A DNA stretch of 55,880 bases from Paenacidovorax caeni (GCF_001298675.1 NZ_CYIG01000023.1:1-55880); one strand, 5' to 3'. Positions 1-10,862 are shown, counted from the first letter of the stretch. The notes: generated from the letters alone by a model not told the origin. Program-made: numbers and translations.

Positions 1-162
1 GCCCAGGTGCTCAGTCAGCTCAGCGTCCAAAGCTCGCTCGACCAGCAGCTTGGTCAGTTGCTTGAGCAGGCCGTTCTCGCCGATGAGGTCTTCAGGCTTC
101 TTGTAGTTAGCCAGCAGGCCAGACAGCAGTTCTTCGGGTACGTCGTGTTTCTTGGTGCTCAT
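1..162 (-). CDS. IS256-family transposase, N-terminal part (runs off the window)
   Basis: The reverse strand encodes 54 residues from an ATG at 162 and runs off the left edge without a stop. The peptide begins MSTKKHDVPEELLSGLLANY and continues with a KKPEDL...LLKQLTKLLVERAL segment. This is the conserved N-terminus of mutator-type (IS256) DDE transposases, which catalyse cut-and-paste or copy-out transposition. The catalytic DDE residues lie outside the window, so integrity cannot be judged. The opposite strand is also open here but encodes nothing recognisable. Confidence 0.8.
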   Translation of the reverse strand, partial: MSTKKHDVPEELLSGLLANYKKPEDLIGENGLLKQLTKLLVERALDAELTEHLG

Positions 163-232
163 TGTGCTTACGGACAGGCCGGCTTGCGCCGGCGGTGGAT
201 TGTCCGTTTACACAAAATTCTGCACACCCTCT
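1..232 (-). mobile_element. End of an IS256-family insertion sequence
   Basis: The left edge of the window carries the transposase start of an IS256-family element and about 70 bases of non-coding terminus. The terminus contains an internal palindrome (GGACAGGCCGGC and its partner, about 172-206) followed by an AT-richer stretch, about 207-232, that could be the terminal inverted repeat. The outer boundary is a guess because the opposite end lies outside the window and no target duplication can be compared. The element stops about 50 bp from the 3' end of glnS. Confidence 0.5.
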
Positions 233-285
233 GCCCCGGGGATCACCGGAAGGCAGATAAATCTGAATGGTTTGCGGGCGAAGCA

Positions 286-2100
<1,815 letters not shown>

Positions 2101-2253
2101 GCAGCAATTTTAGGCCGGGGGCTGCGTACGTCCGGAAACAAGCGTAAAGCCGTTTTCTGACATCCTTTCGGGCATGTCGCGCGTTATGCGTGGTGTGGGC
2201 GTGGCACCCAGCCTTCTGGGGCCCACGCTTTTACCCTTTGCAAGGAGACTTTC

Positions 2254-2616
2254 ATGACACGTACCCGTTCTCTGTTCGCCATGGCCGCTGCCGCGGGCGT
2301 GGCTTTGGCTGCTCTGGGCGGTGCACCTGTTGCGCATGCCCGTGGCGATGTGACTTGGAGCGTCGGAGTCGGCGTGCCAGGTGTGGTCGTTGGTGCGACC
2401 AATGGTTACCCAGCCTACGTGGCGCCCCCCCCGGTGTATTACGCACCGCCGCCCCGTGTGGTGTACACGCCGCCCCCGCCGGTGTACTACACGCCGCCGC
2501 CCCCGCCAGTGGTCTACGGGCCAGGCTACGGTTATTACAACCGCGGCCATCGCCACCATCACCACCACGGTCATGGCCATGGCCATGGTCACGGTGGTGG
2601 GCGCCACCGGGATTGA
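2254..2616 (+). CDS. Secreted Pro/Tyr-rich, His-tailed small protein
   Basis: The gene encodes 120 residues behind a good ribosome site (AAGGAGA about 8 bases upstream). The N-terminus is a classical signal peptide (MTRTRSLF, then an Ala-rich core, ending near AHA-RG). The mature part has repeated APPPVYY / TPPPPVYY units (about residues 57-88) and ends in a histidine/glycine tail with HHHHH and alternating HGHG (about 97-116). The layout suggests an envelope or periplasmic protein that can bind divalent metal through its tail. No enzymatic domain is visible. A GC-rich hairpin (2195-2226) followed by TTTT lies just upstream, so read-through into the gene may be limited. Function is unknown. 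Confidence 0.75.
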   Translation: MTRTRSLFAMAAAAGVALAALGGAPVAHARGDVTWSVGVGVPGVVVGATNGYPAYVAPPPVYYAPPPRVVYTPPPPVYYTPPPPPVVYGPGYGYYNRGHRHHHHHGHGHGHGHGGGRHRD

Positions 2617-2675
2617 TGGGGCTTCCCGGAGCTAGTGAGCGTCTTGTAAAGAGCGGTGCTGGACCAGAGCTGCGG

Positions 2676-3119
2676 TTAGCGCAGCACCAGCACCGGAATG
2701 TGCGAGTGCGTGAGCACGTGCTGCGTTTCGCTGCCCAGCAGCAGGCGTTTCAGGCCTTTGCGTCCGTGCGAGGCCATGACGATCAGGTCGCACTTGTGCT
2801 TCTTGGCCGCAGCGATGATGGCCTCGGCCACCAGGTCTGATTTGGCGAGTACAGCCTTGACTTCCACGCCCTCGCCTTCGCCCATGTCGCGGACCTTGTC
2901 CACCAGTGTCTGGGCGGCATCGCTCCACTGTTTTTCAACCCGCTCGATGTCGGCGCTGTCGATGGGCAGGCCGCCCTCGAAGTAGTTGCGCGGGTAGCGG
3001 GGGATTACTTTCAAGGCCACCACTTTGGCGCTGCTGAGCCGGGCCAGCGCCAAGCCACTGGCCACGGCTTTGTCGGACAGGGGCGAGCCATCGGTGGCGA
3101 TCAGAATGCGCTTGTACAT
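2676..3119 (-). CDS. uspA: Universal stress protein, UspA family
   Basis: The gene encodes 147 residues of the UspA/HUP fold. It starts MYKRILIATDGSPLSDKA and ends with the conserved ATP-binding block (VMASHGRKGLKRLLLGSETQ, about residues 112-131) and the HSHIPVLVLR strand. The start at 3119 is chosen over an in-frame ATG 15 codons upstream because it has an AAGGAG site and matches the family N-terminus. UspA proteins are cytoplasmic and induced under stress or oxygen limitation. An FNR-type box about 90 bp upstream, shared with the divergent ccoI, is placed correctly (about -41.5) for a promoter reading toward this gene. Confidence 0.9.
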   Translation of the reverse strand: MYKRILIATDGSPLSDKAVASGLALARLSSAKVVALKVIPRYPRNYFEGGLPIDSADIERVEKQWSDAAQTLVDKVRDMGEGEGVEVKAVLAKSDLVAEAIIAAAKKHKCDLIVMASHGRKGLKRLLLGSETQHVLTHSHIPVLVLR

Positions 3120-3207
3120 GGTGTGCTCCTTGTGTGCGATGGGGGAAGCGGTGGCTAAAACCAACGGCTAACTTTCCCATAGCTTAAGCGCGAGTGAATT
3201 GGTCGTC

Positions 3208-3221
3208 TTAATACACATCAA
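3208..3221. promoter_or_regulatory. FNR/Anr-type box between uspA and ccoI
   Basis: The sequence TTAATACACATCAA matches the FNR consensus TTGAT-N4-ATCAA at 9 of 10 positions. It sits between the divergent uspA and ccoI genes. With the box at -41.5, a leftward transcript would start near 3173 with a plausible -10 region at about 3179-3184, favouring uspA. A rightward transcript would start only a few bases before the ccoI start codon. Confidence 0.6.
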
Positions 3222-3259
3222 TTTTGGGAACAGAATGTCACGGGAGCTACACTCCGCGC

Positions 3260-5659
3260 ATGTCCCAAGTCAAAGCCGATCCGCCCGCAGCAATGCCGGT
3301 GGGAGACTCCTCTGCGCCAGTGTCGTCCGCGGCGTTGCTGGACGATCCGCAGGAGTGGGGCTCGTTTGGGCGTCCGGCGGGTGAAGTGCCTCAGGACCCT
3401 GCTCAGGCAACTGTCTGGGATTCGCAGGTGGTGCTTGAGGGAATGCACTGCGCTGCCTGCGCCCTCACTATTGAAGAAACCTTGCGCGCCGTGCCAGGTG
3501 TGGAGCGTGTCGAGGTTAGCGCTGCCACGCGCCGTGCGCGCGTAGTCTGGCGCCCCTCCCAGGTGCGGCCATCGCAGTGGATGGCGGCGGTGCAGAAGGC
3601 CGGTTACCAAGCTTTACCCGCCATGGATGCCCACGCGCGTGATCGGCGCGTGGCTGAGAACCGCAAAATGCTGTGGCGCTGGCTGGTAGCGGGCTTTTGC
3701 ATGATGCAAGTCATGATGTATGCGTGGCCTGCATATGTGGCGCAGCCGGGCGATCTTTCTTTGGAAATGGAGACCTTGCTGCGCTGGGCCTCCTGGGTGA
3801 TCTCGCTGCCGGTGGTGTTGTTCGCCTGTGGGCCATTCTTTACCAGTGCGCTACGCGATATCCGCTTGCGCCGCGTCAGCATGGATTTGCCCGTAGCGCT
3901 GGGCATGCTCATCACCTTTGCCGTCAGCACGGCAGGTACTTTCGAGCCAGCCGGGCTTTTTGGCCACGAGGTGTTCTTCGACTCGTTGACCATGTTCGTC
4001 TTTTTCCTGCTCACGGGGCGTTGGCTTGAGTTGCGTTTGCGCGACCGTACGGCGGGTGCGCTGGAGTCGGTGATGAACCGCCTGCCCGATAGCGTGGAAC
4101 GGTTGGTGGCTGACGGCCGGTTCGAGCGCGTGGCTGTGCGCCGTCTGGTCGTTGGTGACGTGGTGCGCGTTTTGCCTGGCGAAGCTTTCCCTGCCGATGG
4201 CTGCATTACACGCGGCAGTACCCAAGTCGACGAAGCCCTGCTAACGGGTGAGTCGACACCGGTGGCAAGGGCCGAGGGCGCCAGCGTGACGGCGGGCAGC
4301 TACAACCTGCAGGCAGCCGTCGAGGTGCTCGTGCAGGGGGTGGGGGAGGGAACACGCTTTGCGCAAATCGTGGCGCTGATGGAAAGCGCTTCGCTGCAGA
4401 AACCCCGCTTGGCCCAACTGGCTGATCGCATCGCGCGGCCATTCCTGGTGGGGGTGCTGGTGGCTGCAGGCTTGGCGGCCGTCTGGTGGTGGCCTACCGA
4501 TCCGGGCCACGCACTCATGGTGGCGGTCGCTGTGCTGATCGTCACCTGCCCATGTGCCTTGTCGTTGGCAACGCCGGTGGCCATGCTTACTGCTGCGGGC
4601 ACACTGGCCCGTCATGGTGTGTTGGTGCGCAACCTGCAGGGCCTTGAGGCCTTGGCTGCGGTGGATACCCTGGTTTTTGATAAAACCGGCACGCTCACCC
4701 GCGATGGCATGGCGCTGCAGGCCGTGCATCCTGCGCAAGGTTTGGCGGCGCAGCAGGCTTTGGCCTGGGCTGCGGCGTTGGCTAGCCATTCCATTCACCC
4801 TGTCTCGCGTGCTGTGACTGCAGCCTGGGACGCCTTAGGGGTGGAGAAGCCTGTGGTGACAGCAGAAGCCGTTCAGGAACTGTCCGGAAGGGGGCTGGAG
4901 GGCCTGGTCAAAGACGCTTCCGGTACGCTGCGCAAGTTGCGGTTGGGTTCGCCTCAGTACACGGATGCAGAGTTGTCTGGAGACAGTGTGCAGCAGCAGG
5001 TGGTGCTGGCCGAAGAGCGTGTGGATGGTTGGCATACGCTGGCGCACTTTGATTTGCACGAGGACGTGCGCCCTGAAGCTGCCGCCGTAGTGCGCCAGCT
5101 GCAGCAAGACGGTGTCCAGGTTTTGCTCTTGTCTGGAGACCGTTCCTTGGCGGTGCAGCGCGTAGCGCAGCAGGTAGGCATCGTCGAGGCCCACGGTGGC
5201 TGTACGCCGGGAGATAAGCTGGCGCGCATGCAGGCGGCCCAGGCCCAGGGGCGGCATGTGGCGATGGTGGGTGATGGCCTGAATGACGGTCCTGTGTTGG
5301 CTGGCGCCCATGTTTCCTTCGCCTTTGGGCGTGCGGTTCCGTTGGCGCAAGCACGCTCTGATTTTGTTGTGCTCGGCGATCAACTGGCTTTGGTGCCGCA
5401 GACCTTGCTGCTGGCGCGTCGTACCTTGCGCATCGTGCGGCAAAACCTGTGGTGGGCTGCCTGCTACAACGCCCTCAGTGTTCCGCTGGCCGTGGTGGGG
5501 TGGATGCCGGCTTGGCTGGCGGGGCTGGGCATGGCGGCCAGTTCTCTGTTGGTCGTTCTCAATGCTGCGCGCTTGTCGCGGCGCCTGCCTGAAATCAATG
5601 TGTCGCCTGTGGGGGGCGCGTCAGCGGCCCCTGCTCAACCTGTCTGGGAGATGGCCTGA
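3260..5659 (+). CDS. ccoI: Copper-translocating P-type ATPase for cbb3 oxidase assembly
   Basis: This P1B-type ATPase moves copper across the inner membrane for CuB insertion into the CcoN subunit. The 799 residues contain an N-terminal heavy-metal-associated domain with CAAC (64-67), transmembrane helices, the actuator TGES motif, the intramembrane CPC in TCPCALSLATPVAM, the phosphorylation site DKTGTLTRDG, an HP motif (SIHPVSRAV) and the hinge GDGLNDGPVLAG. The chosen start, MSQVKADPP at 3260, is preferred over an in-frame ATG at 3224 because the extra 12 codons run into the FNR box. The stop overlaps the ccoS start, and ccoNOQP follows, which identifies this as CcoI/FixI rather than a general CopA. 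Confidence 0.93.
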   Translation: MSQVKADPPAAMPVGDSSAPVSSAALLDDPQEWGSFGRPAGEVPQDPAQATVWDSQVVLEGMHCAACALTIEETLRAVPGVERVEVSAATRRARVVWRPSQVRPSQWMAAVQKAGYQALPAMDAHARDRRVAENRKMLWRWLVAGFCMMQVMMYAWPAYVAQPGDLSLEMETLLRWASWVISLPVVLFACGPFFTSALRDIRLRRVSMDLPVALGMLITFAVSTAGTFEPAGLFGHEVFFDSLTMFVFFLLTGRWLELRLRDRTAGALESVMNRLPDSVERLVADGRFERVAVRRLVVGDVVRVLPGEAFPADGCITRGSTQVDEALLTGESTPVARAEGASVTAGSYNLQAAVEVLVQGVGEGTRFAQIVALMESASLQKPRLAQLADRIARPFLVGVLVAAGLAAVWWWPTDPGHALMVAVAVLIVTCPCALSLATPVAMLTAAGTLARHGVLVRNLQGLEALAAVDTLVFDKTGTLTRDGMALQAVHPAQGLAAQQALAWAAALASHSIHPVSRAVTAAWDALGVEKPVVTAEAVQELSGRGLEGLVKDASGTLRKLRLGSPQYTDAELSGDSVQQQVVLAEERVDGWHTLAHFDLHEDVRPEAAAVVRQLQQDGVQVLLLSGDRSLAVQRVAQQVGIVEAHGGCTPGDKLARMQAAQAQGRHVAMVGDGLNDGPVLAGAHVSFAFGRAVPLAQARSDFVVLGDQLALVPQTLLLARRTLRIVRQNLWWAACYNALSVPLAVVGWMPAWLAGLGMAASSLLVVLNAARLSRRLPEINVSPVGGASAAPAQPVWEMA

Positions 5660-5796
5660 TGGACATCCTGTATCTGTTGGTTCCCCTGTCCGTGGTGCTG
5701 GTGCTTTTGATCCTCTTGGCCCTGTGGTGGGCCGTTTACCGAGGGCAATTCGAAGGCGTCGAGCAAGAGGGGGAGCGCATTTTGCGAGACGGTTGA
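5659..5796 (+). CDS. ccoS: cbb3 oxidase maturation protein CcoS/FixS
   Basis: A 45-residue protein starts at an ATG that overlaps the ccoI stop (ATGA). It has one N-terminal transmembrane helix (LVPLSVVLVLLILLALWWAV) followed by a short charged tail (YRGQFEGVEQEGERILRDG). This is the standard form of CcoS, which is needed for cofactor insertion into cbb3 oxidase. Its stop codon lies inside the FNR box that precedes ccoN. Confidence 0.92.
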   Translation: MDILYLLVPLSVVLVLLILLALWWAVYRGQFEGVEQEGERILRDG

Positions 5797-5806
5797 CGTG
5801 CGTCAA
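5793..5806. promoter_or_regulatory. FNR/Anr-type box upstream of ccoN
   Basis: TTGACGTGCGTCAA is a perfect dyad of the form TTGAC-N4-GTCAA, close to the FNR/FixK consensus. Its centre is about 60 bp before the ccoN start codon, so a class II FNR promoter would start near 5841. It overlaps the ccoS stop codon, so oxygen-dependent transcription of the structural genes would be separate from ccoIS. Confidence 0.8.
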
Positions 5807-5859
5807 CCCGGTCTTGCCCTGGCTCAATAACATTTTTGCTGCAATCAAAGAGGTACCAG

Positions 5860-7302
5860 ATGGATTCACCAAGTACAAATGTAGCTGCGCATTACAACGA
5901 CACGGTAGTGCGCCAGTTTTCTATCATGGCCGTGGTATGGGGGGTGGTTGGCATGCTGGTGGGCGTATTTATCGCCGCACAGCTTGCATGGCCCGAGCTC
6001 AACTTCGGCATTCCATGGCTAAGTTATGGCCGACTGCGTCCGTTGCACACGAATGCGGTGATCTTTGCCTTCGGCGGTAGCGCGCTGTTTGCCACGAGCT
6101 ACTACGTGGTTCAGCGTACCTGCCAGACGCGCCTGTTCGCAGGCCCCCTGGCGGCCTTTACGTTCTGGGGCTGGCAGCTCGTCATTGTGGCGGCCGCCGT
6201 CAGCCTTCCGCTGGGCTACACCACCGGCAAAGAGTACGCAGAACTCGAGTGGCCCATTGATATCCTGATCGCGCTGGTCTGGGTGTCGTACGCCATCGTG
6301 TTCTTCGGCACGGTGGGCACCCGCAAGGTGAAGCACATCTATGTGGCTAACTGGTTCTATGGCGGCTTCATCTTGGCGGTGGCTTTGCTGCACATCGTCA
6401 ACAGCGCAGCCATCCCGGTGAGCTTCATGAAGAGCTACTCGGCATACGCTGGTGTGCAGGACGCCATGGTGCAGTGGTGGTATGGCCACAACGCTGTGGG
6501 CTTCTTCCTGACCGCAGGCTTCCTGGGCATGATGTACTACTTCATCCCCAAGCAGGCTGGTCGCCCGGTGTACTCGTACCGTCTGTCGATCGTGCACTTC
6601 TGGGCGCTGATTTTCACGTACATGTGGGCCGGTCCTCACCACCTGCACTACACCGCATTGCCTGACTGGACCCAGTCGGTGGGCATGGTCTTCTCGCTGA
6701 TCCTGCTGGCACCCAGCTGGGGTGGCATGATCAACGGCATCATGACCCTGTCGGGTGCATGGCACAAGCTGCGTGACGACCCCATCCTGCGCTTCCTGAT
6801 CGTGTCCCTGTCGTTCTACGGCATGTCTACGTTCGAAGGCCCGATGATGTCCATCAAGACGGTGAACGCACTGAGCCACTACACCGACTGGACCGTCGGT
6901 CACGTGCACTCCGGTGCCCTGGGCTGGGTGGGTCTGATCACCATGGGTTCGCTGTACTACCTCGTACCGCGTCTGTTCGGCCGCGAGAAGATGCACTCCA
7001 TCAAGGCTATCGAGCTGCACTTCTGGCTGGCGACGATCGGTATCGTGCTCTACATCGCCGCGATGTGGATTGCCGGTGTGATGCAAGGCCTGATGTGGCG
7101 CGCCATCAACCCCGATGGCACCTTGACCTACACCTTCGTTGAGAGCGTGAAGGCAACTTATCCCTTCTACGTAATCCGTGCGCTGGGTGGCCTGTTGTTC
7201 CTGGGCGGCATGTGCATCATGGCCTGGAACGTCTGGATGACTGCCATTTCTGGCCGTTCGGTCAAGGTCGCCATCCCGGCAGTGAATCCGGCCCACGCCT
7301 GA
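5860..7302 (+). CDS. ccoN: cbb3-type cytochrome c oxidase subunit I
   Basis: This is the catalytic haem-copper subunit, which binds haem b and the b3-CuB centre and reduces O2 while pumping protons. The 480 residues form the usual 12-helix membrane protein, with histidine-containing family segments such as [41 protein letters not shown] and [17 protein letters not shown]. The start [14 protein letters not shown] is preferred over an ATG 8 codons upstream because an AAAGAGGT ribosome site lies at the right distance. It heads the ccoNOQP operon. Confidence 0.97.
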   Translation: MDSPSTNVAAHYNDTVVRQFSIMAVVWGVVGMLVGVFIAAQLAWPELNFGIPWLSYGRLRPLHTNAVIFAFGGSALFATSYYVVQRTCQTRLFAGPLAAFTFWGWQLVIVAAAVSLPLGYTTGKEYAELEWPIDILIALVWVSYAIVFFGTVGTRKVKHIYVANWFYGGFILAVALLHIVNSAAIPVSFMKSYSAYAGVQDAMVQWWYGHNAVGFFLTAGFLGMMYYFIPKQAGRPVYSYRLSIVHFWALIFTYMWAGPHHLHYTALPDWTQSVGMVFSLILLAPSWGGMINGIMTLSGAWHKLRDDPILRFLIVSLSFYGMSTFEGPMMSIKTVNALSHYTDWTVGHVHSGALGWVGLITMGSLYYLVPRLFGREKMHSIKAIELHFWLATIGIVLYIAAMWIAGVMQGLMWRAINPDGTLTYTFVESVKATYPFYVIRALGGLLFLGGMCIMAWNVWMTAISGRSVKVAIPAVNPAHA

Positions 7303-7318
7303 ACCCGAGGAGCATTAC

Positions 7319-7948
7319 ATGTCCCAAAATAACAACACTGCGACCGGCTTTAGCCATGAGAAGGTGGAAACCAGCAACTTTCTCATGATCGTTTTGATCG
7401 TGCTGGTGGTGGCTGTCGGCGGTTTGGCCGAGATCGTGCCGCTGTTCTTCCAGAAGTCCACCACCGAGCCCGTCCAGGGACTGAAACCCTACACGGCGCT
7501 TCAGCTCGCTGGCCGTGACGTGTATCTGCGCGAGGGCTGCTACAACTGCCACTCGCAGATGATTCGTCCCTTCCGTGCCGAGACTCTGCGCTATGGCCAC
7601 TACTCGGTTGCGGGGGAGTTCGTTTATGACCACCCGTTCCAGTGGGGCTCGAAGCGTACCGGTCCTGATCTGCACCGTGTTGGCGGCAAGTACAGCGATG
7701 AATGGCATCGTATCCACCTGATCAATCCGCGTGATGTGGTGCCTGAGTCCAACATGCCTGCTTACCCCTGGCTGGAGAAGGCCACGGTGGATGCCGCCGG
7801 AATGGCTCCGCGCATGAGTGCGCTGCGCACCGTGGGTGTGCCCTATACCGACGAGCAGATCGCCGCCGCAGCCGAAGAGGTCAAGGGCAAGACGGAACTC
7901 GAAGCCCTGATTGCCTACCTCCAGAGCATGGGCCGTGCGCTCAAGTAA
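7319..7948 (+). CDS. ccoO: cbb3-type cytochrome c oxidase subunit II (mono-haem c)
   Basis: A membrane-anchored c-type cytochrome of 209 residues, with an N-terminal helix ([20 protein letters not shown]) and one haem-binding motif CYNCH (74-78) in the family segment [19 protein letters not shown] later M in [10 protein letters not shown] fits the haem axial ligand. It passes electrons from CcoP to CcoN. A GAGGAG site precedes the start, 16 bases after the ccoN stop. Confidence 0.96.
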   Translation: MSQNNNTATGFSHEKVETSNFLMIVLIVLVVAVGGLAEIVPLFFQKSTTEPVQGLKPYTALQLAGRDVYLREGCYNCHSQMIRPFRAETLRYGHYSVAGEFVYDHPFQWGSKRTGPDLHRVGGKYSDEWHRIHLINPRDVVPESNMPAYPWLEKATVDAAGMAPRMSALRTVGVPYTDEQIAAAAEEVKGKTELEALIAYLQSMGRALK

Positions 7949-7959
7949 CAGGAGCGGCC

Positions 7960-8097
7960 ATGGACATCACCACCATGCGCATCACGGTCACCCTCGTCTC
8001 GTTTGCCTGCTTCGTGGGCATCTGGGTGTGGGCGTACTCGCGCCGCAACAAGGCACGTTTTGACGAAGCCGCGCAACTGCCTTTCGAGCAGGACTGA
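7960..8097 (+). CDS. ccoQ: cbb3 oxidase subunit CcoQ
   Basis: A 45-residue protein with an AGGAGC ribosome site, located between ccoO and ccoP. It has a single transmembrane helix (RITVTLVSFACFVGIWVWAY) and a basic then acidic tail (SRRNKARFDEAAQLPFEQD). This matches CcoQ/FixQ, which stabilises the cbb3 complex. Confidence 0.92.
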   Translation: MDITTMRITVTLVSFACFVGIWVWAYSRRNKARFDEAAQLPFEQD

Positions 8098-8121
8098 GTT
8101 CAACCGGAATGAGAACACCCC

Positions 8122-9036
8122 ATGAGTGACTTCACTAGCAATTTCTGGTCGATTTATGTGACCGCGCTGACCCTTCTTGGCATCTTTGGTTGTCTGCTGC
8201 TGCTGTGGATCACAGCGCGCAAGAAAGTCGAGTCGACCGCCGACAACACCACAGGCCACGTCTGGGATGGCGACTTGATGGAAATGAACAACCCCATGCC
8301 CCGTTGGTGGATGTGGCTGTTTGTCATTACCTCCATTTTCGGCCTGGGCTACTTGGCGATTTACCCTGGATTGGGTAACTATGGCGGCCAGCTCGGCTGG
8401 TCTCAGCGTGCCCAGTACGACACCGAGGTCAACAAGGCCAACAAGGAACTCGAGCCGATGTATGCGCGCTTTGCGAGCATGAAGCCAGAGGATATGGCAG
8501 GCGATGCCCAGGCTATGGCCATCGGTGAGCGCTTGTTCATGAACAACTGCGCACAGTGCCATGGCTCTGATGCGCGTGGCAGCAAGGGCTTCCCGAACCT
8601 GAGTGATGGCGATTGGCTGCATGGCGGTACGCCCGACAAGATCCATGAAACCATCACCAAGGGCCGTGTCGGTGTCATGCCTCCCATGGCTGCTGCGGTA
8701 GGTTCTCCCGAGGATGTTCGCAACTTGGCCCAGTATGTGCTGAGCTTGTCTGGCAGCCCGCATGACTCGCTGCGTGCCTCGCTTGGCAAAGAGAAGTTCG
8801 GCGCTTGCGCGGCCTGTCATGGCATGGACGGCAAGGGCAATCAAGCCTTGGGTGCCCCTAACCTGACCGATGACATTTGGCTGCATGGCTGGGGTGAAAA
8901 CGCTATCATCGCAATGATCAACAACGGCAAAACCAACGAAATGCCGGCGCAGGAAGGTAAGTTAACCGATGCGCAGATCAATGTCCTGACGGCCTACGTT
9001 TGGGGCCTGTCAAACAAACCGGGCGCAGCCCGGTAA
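8122..9036 (+). CDS. ccoP: cbb3-type cytochrome c oxidase subunit III (di-haem c)
   Basis: This 304-residue di-haem cytochrome accepts electrons from soluble cytochrome c. Two N-terminal transmembrane helices (about residues 10-30 and 62-82) flank the family segment VWDGDLMEMNNPMPRWW. Two periplasmic cytochrome c domains follow, with CAQCH (143-147) and CAACH (229-233). It closes the ccoNOQP operon; a strong terminator follows within a few bases. Confidence 0.96.
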   Translation: MSDFTSNFWSIYVTALTLLGIFGCLLLLWITARKKVESTADNTTGHVWDGDLMEMNNPMPRWWMWLFVITSIFGLGYLAIYPGLGNYGGQLGWSQRAQYDTEVNKANKELEPMYARFASMKPEDMAGDAQAMAIGERLFMNNCAQCHGSDARGSKGFPNLSDGDWLHGGTPDKIHETITKGRVGVMPPMAAAVGSPEDVRNLAQYVLSLSGSPHDSLRASLGKEKFGACAACHGMDGKGNQALGAPNLTDDIWLHGWGENAIIAMINNGKTNEMPAQEGKLTDAQINVLTAYVWGLSNKPGAAR

Positions 9037-9038
9037 AC

Positions 9039-9068
9039 AAAAAGGCGGCACCCAGGTGCCGCCTTTTT
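9039..9068 (+). terminator. Rho-independent terminator after ccoNOQP
   Basis: An 8-bp GC-rich stem, GGCGGCAC/GTGCCGCC, with a 4-base loop is preceded by five A and followed by five T. The hairpin can therefore act in both directions. It starts 3 bases after the ccoP stop and separates ccoNOQP from ccoG. Confidence 0.92.
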
Positions 9069-9096
9069 GTTTCGCCCGACGATTTCTTCTGAGTTC

Positions 9097-10539
9097 ATGA
9101 CAAAGCCTTCCGGGAAGCATCGCAAAGTTATTCCCATAGCCCCCGCGGCCCCCAACAAGGAGGGAATGGCTGCTTCTTTTTATGAGGCACAGAAAAAGGT
9201 CTATCCGCGCTCCATCAGCGGCGTGTTTGCACGCTGGCGGTGGATCTTGGTGTTCCTGACGCAGCTGGTGTTCTATGGCCTGCCATGGCTTCAGTGGGGA
9301 CAGCGGCAGTCGGTGTTATTCGATCTGGATGCAAAGCGCTTCTATCTTTTTGGTCTGGTTCTTTATCCGCAGGATTTCATCTACCTGACGGGTCTGCTGA
9401 TCATTTCAGCGCTGGCGCTTTTCTTGTTCACAGCGGTGGCCGGGCGCTTGTGGTGTGGTTTCTCATGCCCACAGACGGTCTACACAGAGATATTCATGTG
9501 GATCGAGCACAAGGTCGAGGGCGACCGCAGTGCCCGCATGCGCCTTGACAATGGCGGCTGGACGTTCGAAAAAGTCCGCAAAAAGTCACTGAAGCAATTT
9601 CTTTGGGTAGCGGTTTCGTTGTGGACGGGTTTTACCTTCGTAGGCTACTTTGTCCCGATTCGTCAGCTTGCCGGGGAGCTTCTGGCGTTACAAGGTTCCT
9701 GGCAGATTTTTTGGGTGTTGTTCTACGGATTTGCCACGTACGGCAATGCTGGTTTCCTGCGGGAGCAGGTGTGCAAGTACATGTGCCCCTATGCGCGCTT
9801 CCAGAGTGCGATGTTCGACAAAGACACGCTGGTAGTGAGCTATGACCCTGTTCGCGGGGAGCCTCGCGCGCCACGCAACAAGAGTGTTGATCACAAGGCG
9901 CAAGGCTTGGGCGATTGCATTGACTGCTCTCTGTGTGTGCAGGTGTGTCCTACGGGCATCGACATTCGCCATGGCCTGCAATACGACTGCATAGGCTGCG
10001 GCTTGTGTGTCGATGCATGTAATACCGTGATGGACAAGATGAAGTACCCTCGTGGCTTGATACGCTACACCACGCAGAACGGAGTCGCGCAAGGGTGGAC
10101 GAGTCGCCAGATGCTACGGCGTGTGCTGCGGCCCAGGGTGTTGATCTATTCCACGGTGCTGCTGGGCATCAGCGTAGCCATGGTCTTTAGTCTCATGGCA
10201 CGCACTCCGCTGAAAGTGGATGTGGTGCGTGACCGTGCAGCGCTCTCGCGTATCGTTGCAGGTGGGCGGTTGGAGAATGTCTACCGTCTACAGATCATGA
10301 ACGCGACCGAAACGTCTCAGCGCTATCGCATCAGTGCGCAGGGCCTCGATAGCCTCGAGGTGGTGTCGGAATCGGAGATCGTGATCGAGCCTGCGCAGTC
10401 GCGCTGGGTCGCTGTGCGCTTGCAGATTCCTTATGGCACTGCTCCGGCAGGCTCGCATACGGTGCATTTCGATATTGAATCGATGGGCGAGAAGCCTGCA
10501 CATGTTCAGGAAAAAGCGGTGTTCCTTGTGCCTCGTTGA
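9097..10539 (+). CDS. ccoG: cbb3 oxidase accessory ferredoxin-like protein CcoG/FixG
   Basis: An inner-membrane protein with two [4Fe-4S] sites, implicated in reducing copper for cbb3 assembly. The 480 residues show several membrane segments, the CGFSCPQTVYTE motif and two cluster motifs CIDCSLCVQVCPTG and CIGCGLCVDACNTV. A C-terminal Ig-like FixG domain follows. The start MTKPSGKHRK at 9097 is chosen over an ATG ten codons upstream because the latter lies against the terminator; no strong ribosome site is visible for either. It forms an operon with ccoH. Confidence 0.93.
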   Translation: MTKPSGKHRKVIPIAPAAPNKEGMAASFYEAQKKVYPRSISGVFARWRWILVFLTQLVFYGLPWLQWGQRQSVLFDLDAKRFYLFGLVLYPQDFIYLTGLLIISALALFLFTAVAGRLWCGFSCPQTVYTEIFMWIEHKVEGDRSARMRLDNGGWTFEKVRKKSLKQFLWVAVSLWTGFTFVGYFVPIRQLAGELLALQGSWQIFWVLFYGFATYGNAGFLREQVCKYMCPYARFQSAMFDKDTLVVSYDPVRGEPRAPRNKSVDHKAQGLGDCIDCSLCVQVCPTGIDIRHGLQYDCIGCGLCVDACNTVMDKMKYPRGLIRYTTQNGVAQGWTSRQMLRRVLRPRVLIYSTVLLGISVAMVFSLMARTPLKVDVVRDRAALSRIVAGGRLENVYRLQIMNATETSQRYRISAQGLDSLEVVSESEIVIEPAQSRWVAVRLQIPYGTAPAGSHTVHFDIESMGEKPAHVQEKAVFLVPR

Positions 10540-10571
10540 GGCGAGGGATGCCCTGGATTGCAAAGGAGCTT

Positions 10572-10862
10572 ATGCATATGACTACAACAGCCTCTTCCGG
10601 TAAAACTCCCCAGGCGCAGCCATGGTGGAAGTTTGGCCATGTATGGATGCTCATTGCCGGGCCTGCCATTGTGGTGGTTGCAGGGTTTGTAACCCTGTGG
10701 CTTGCCATGAGCCGCCCCGACCCCGTGGTGGCCGAGGACTACTATCGCCGCGGAGTCGAAATTAATAAGACCCTGGCCCAACCAGAGCAGAGCCTTGCTC
10801 CAGCCATTGCTGGGCGCAACCATGCGGCCACTCCGGCAGAAGATCAGCCTCGTTCGCGTTGA
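10572..10862 (+). CDS. ccoH: cbb3 oxidase assembly protein CcoH/FixH
   Basis: The gene encodes 96 residues starting MHMTTTASSG, preceded by AAAGGAG. One transmembrane helix (about MLIAGPAIVVVAGFVTLWLA) is followed by the FixH signature SRPDPVVAEDYYRRGVEINK. The tail is short for the family, whose members usually have a longer periplasmic domain, as in other betaproteobacteria. It follows ccoG and probably shares its transcript. Confidence 0.85.
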   Translation: MHMTTTASSGKTPQAQPWWKFGHVWMLIAGPAIVVVAGFVTLWLAMSRPDPVVAEDYYRRGVEINKTLAQPEQSLAPAIAGRNHAATPAEDQPRSR

